From: Dawidia soli
GTDB lineage: Bacteria; Bacteroidota; Bacteroidia; Cytophagales; Cyclobacteriaceae
NCBI RefSeq assembly: GCF_018598185.1
Contig: NZ_JAHESC010000008.1
Location: 111,634-175,633 of the forward strand
Length of the DNA stretch: 64,000 nt
Direction of reading: 5' to 3'
Positions 62,207 to 64,000 of this stretch are shown here, one piece after another. The position numbers and the translations under genes were made by a program. Position 1 is the first letter of the stretch. The number at the start of each line of letters is the position of its first letter. The notes under the pieces are model-generated. The model was not told the origin of the DNA. It searched no databases and saw only the letters and a program-made list of their open reading frames with translations.

Positions 62207-63625
62207 TCAATCACCGGCATGGCTTCCGATGGTCTTGCGAGAGTCGGGCATATAGAATTTCCGATAGAGCCTGGCATCTCTGCGGTAAAGATCCGGGAAG
62301 CACGCCGGTGAGCCCTGACTGACGTTGCATGTAAAGTAGCGCACATAGATCGGCATCGATGGTTTTAACATGATCACTTTCCGGATCGATTGATTGTAAT
62401 AACGATCGAGTTCCACCGATCGCGCGGCAAGACTCCCCGTCACGAGATAATGAGAAAACGCTATCGCTTTTTCCATGCGGATACACCCGTGACTAAACGC
62501 GCGCGTGTCTTTGCGGAACAACGAGCGGGCGTTCGTATCGTGCAGGTATACACCGTACGGGTTGTCGAACTCGAATTTTATTACTCCCAATGCATTGTCC
62601 TCCCCTTCGCGCTGCCGCAGTCGCACGGGAAAATACCGCTTGGTGAACGTGTGCCATGGCAGGCTGTCGGGAACGAGGATGTTCCCAGCGGCATCGAGCA
62701 CGTCGAAACGGTTTTTGCGAAGAAAGCTCACATCCTGTCGGATCAGCGGCAGATATTCTTCCACGGCAATCTTGCGGGGGACATGCCAGTACGGATAGGT
62801 AATAAGACACTCGATCGCGCTCGTCAACTCGGGCGTGGGTTTATCGGGCCTGCCGACGATCACTTTCGAGGCCAGCACGAGCGAATCATCTACGAATACA
62901 TAGGCCATGAACTCGGGGATATTGATCCATATATAGCGGCGCCCGAACGAGACCCGCTCTAATCGCCAGCGCTCCAGATTGATTTCCAGTTTGGCGACCT
63001 GCTCGGCGACTGCCGGCGATGCCAGCACGGCGTTGGCCAGGATCAATTCTCTTTCCACGGGCGGTAACGAATCGATCAACGTTCGTAGTGCCGCCTTCAA
63101 CGCGCGGTAACCGGCATAGGCAGGTTCGATCGACGCCAGTCTATGGATAAGCGTTCCCTGCAGCACGGCATCGTCGAGCCACGCTACGGCCAGGGAATCG
63201 GTCCGTTCATCTGCGGCACCCGTTTTTCCCACCCGCAGGTGGCGCACCAACAGGATCCAGGCATCGGTCAGCAACGCTTCAAAACGGCACGCGTTTTCTT
63301 CCCGCAAGCCGCCCTGCATCAGCACTTCCAGTTCGGGTAAATGATACCACTCGGGCAGCAAGCCGTAATAGCGGACCTGGCGGATAAACCGCATAAGCGA
63401 ATCGGCCGACGCCGTGCCGTGCTGGCTCAACGTCCAGAACAGCTGGTCCTGACGCCGCGCGTAAAATTGCCGTATCGAACGCACCGTCAGGCCGTGGTAA
63501 GACGTGTCGAGCGTATCGGTTTGCATGCGCAATATACCTTGCCCCCGGGCGTCGGGGCTTCCGGGTCCCGGCAGCAGCAGGAACACCGTAACAATACACG
63601 CCGATAGAAATTTGCAGCTATACAT
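62207..63625 (-). CDS. L,D-transpeptidase, YcbB-like (YkuD domain)
   Basis: 472 residues from the ATG at 63625 (MYSCKFLSACIVTVFLLLPG signal peptide); the frame to 63676 would run into the operator. A long N-terminal scaffold region (about 40-240), then the YkuD catalytic domain with SHGCIRMEKAIAF, whose Cys is the nucleophile and His the base. Makes 3-3 peptidoglycan cross-links or attaches lipoproteins, remodelling the wall in stress. Operator TGATAGCGGTCA lies 51 bp upstream. Confidence 0.92.
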   Translation of the reverse strand: MYSCKFLSACIVTVFLLLPGPGSPDARGQGILRMQTDTLDTSYHGLTVRSIRQFYARRQDQLFWTLSQHGTASADSLMRFIRQVRYYGLLPEWYHLPELEVLMQGGLREENACRFEALLTDAWILLVRHLRVGKTGAADERTDSLAVAWLDDAVLQGTLIHRLASIEPAYAGYRALKAALRTLIDSLPPVERELILANAVLASPAVAEQVAKLEINLERWRLERVSFGRRYIWINIPEFMAYVFVDDSLVLASKVIVGRPDKPTPELTSAIECLITYPYWHVPRKIAVEEYLPLIRQDVSFLRKNRFDVLDAAGNILVPDSLPWHTFTKRYFPVRLRQREGEDNALGVIKFEFDNPYGVYLHDTNARSLFRKDTRAFSHGCIRMEKAIAFSHYLVTGSLAARSVELDRYYNQSIRKVIMLKPSMPIYVRYFTCNVSQGSPACFPDLYRRDARLYRKFYMPDSRKTIGSHAGD

Positions 63626-63675
63626 GGGCAGAGGATCTATACCCACAATGTCGGCAGTTTTACACCGCCGGCGCA

Positions 63676-63687
63676 TGATAGCGGTCA
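63676..63687. promoter_or_regulatory. TGAY-N4-RTCA operator of the L,D-transpeptidase gene
   Basis: TGATAGCGGTCA, matching the pattern at every fixed base, 51 bp before the start codon. No good -7 box at 33 bp; the window from 63645 to 63652 reads GACATTGT on the minus strand. Confidence 0.5.
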
Positions 63688-63758
63688 GAGCCGTTTATGA
63701 CATCCATCAGCAAGCGCCGGCCGCGGAACGGTACGGCAAAACCTGTCGCCGCGGCGTT

Positions 63759-64000
63759 TCACTCGTAATGCAGGGCATCGATCGGATTGAGTTTGGCCGC
63801 CTTCCGCGCGGGAAAATAACCGAATCCTATCCCGATCATGGCCGAAAAGCCAAACCCGATCGCAACGGATGTATACGAGGTGGGAACAAAAAAGCCGGTG
63901 GTTCGGTAGATCAGAAAATTGCCCAGCACGCCGAGCCCGATGCCCAGCACGCCGCCTGCAGCGCTCAGCGCAATCGCCTCGATCAGGAACTGTGTCAGAA
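63759..64000 (-). CDS. MacB/FtsX-type ABC transporter permease (C-terminus only)
   Basis: The last 79 codons of a larger gene that enters from the right edge. The fragment reads FLIEAIALSAAGGVLGIGLGV, then two membrane spans and FGYFPARKAAKLNPIDALHYE, the hallmark C-terminus of MacB-like permeases (PARKAAxLxPIDALRYE). Part of a tripartite or lipoprotein/antimicrobial efflux system; its ATPase lies outside the window. Confidence 0.88.
   Translation of the reverse strand, partial: LTQFLIEAIALSAAGGVLGIGLGVLGNFLIYRTTGFFVPTSYTSVAIGFGFSAMIGIGFGYFPARKAAKLNPIDALHYE

Overview
The window looks like a chromosomal segment of a Gram-negative member of the Bacteroidota, probably a soil or aquatic Cytophagales/Chitinophagales relative with about mid-50s % GC. 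The evidence is Kdo synthesis (KdsA/KdsC), outer-membrane barrels and lipoproteins, families typical of the phylum (DUF3570, DUF4266, LytTR two-component pairs), few purine-rich ribosome binding sites, and promoters with the TAnnTTTG -7 box. There are no rRNA genes, CRISPR arrays, transposases or prophage genes.

Layout. 1-5.2 kb: a sulfate-assimilation operon on the minus strand (cysC-cysD-cysN-cysQ, the last cut by the window edge). Its 5' leader encodes a 13-residue peptide with Cys-Cys-Cys, a likely cysteine attenuator. kdsC-kdsA precede it. 5.3-8.9 kb: a penicillin-acylase-family hydrolase, a small membrane protein, tRNA-Ser(GCU), a four-helix-bundle protein and tRNA-Arg(UCU). 9.0-11.2 kb: an AT-richer ATPase + HNH nuclease pair of the Septu (PtuA/PtuB) anti-phage type just downstream of tRNA-Arg. 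11.4-13.6 kb: a LytS/LytTR two-component pair broken by three frameshifts. 13.7-22.3 kb: an OmpR-type two-component system divergent from a TolC-RND-adaptor efflux operon that ends in a degenerate receiver protein. 22.5-29.3 kb: a porin-like protein, a YceI protein, a D-lactate dehydrogenase and a DUF3570-DUF4266-ApbE-thioredoxin cluster with a His-rich small protein.

30.9-63.7 kb is the most distinctive part: a large stress/energy-limitation island. It holds two universal stress proteins, Hsp20, two DUF302 proteins, a DUF892 ferritin-like protein, a ribosome hibernation factor, BON, YtxH, DUF2267 and DUF4136 proteins, a flavin-binding PNPOx-fold protein, a P-type ATPase, a CoA-transferase/hydrolase, an MBL/beta-CASP RNase, a LOG protein, alpha-glucan enzymes (GH13, GH57, GT4/5), a PfkB kinase, an L,D-transpeptidase, three related PAS histidine kinases and a receiver-cNMP-HTH_Crp transcription factor. 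A 12-bp palindrome, TGAY-N4-RTCA, recurs in front of many of these operons. Several copies are centred about 33 bp upstream of a TAnnTTTG-like -7 box. I infer a single FNR/CRP-like regulon, probably controlled by the receiver-Crp fusion at 41.8-42.9 kb and also reaching the YceI gene at 24.6 kb.

The glucan enzymes and PfkB kinase would mobilise stored sugar. The CoA enzyme and lactate dehydrogenase point to fermentative metabolism. HPF, Hsp20, the stress proteins and the transpeptidase would protect ribosomes, proteins and envelope. All functional assignments come from reading the sequence by eye; no database search was run.
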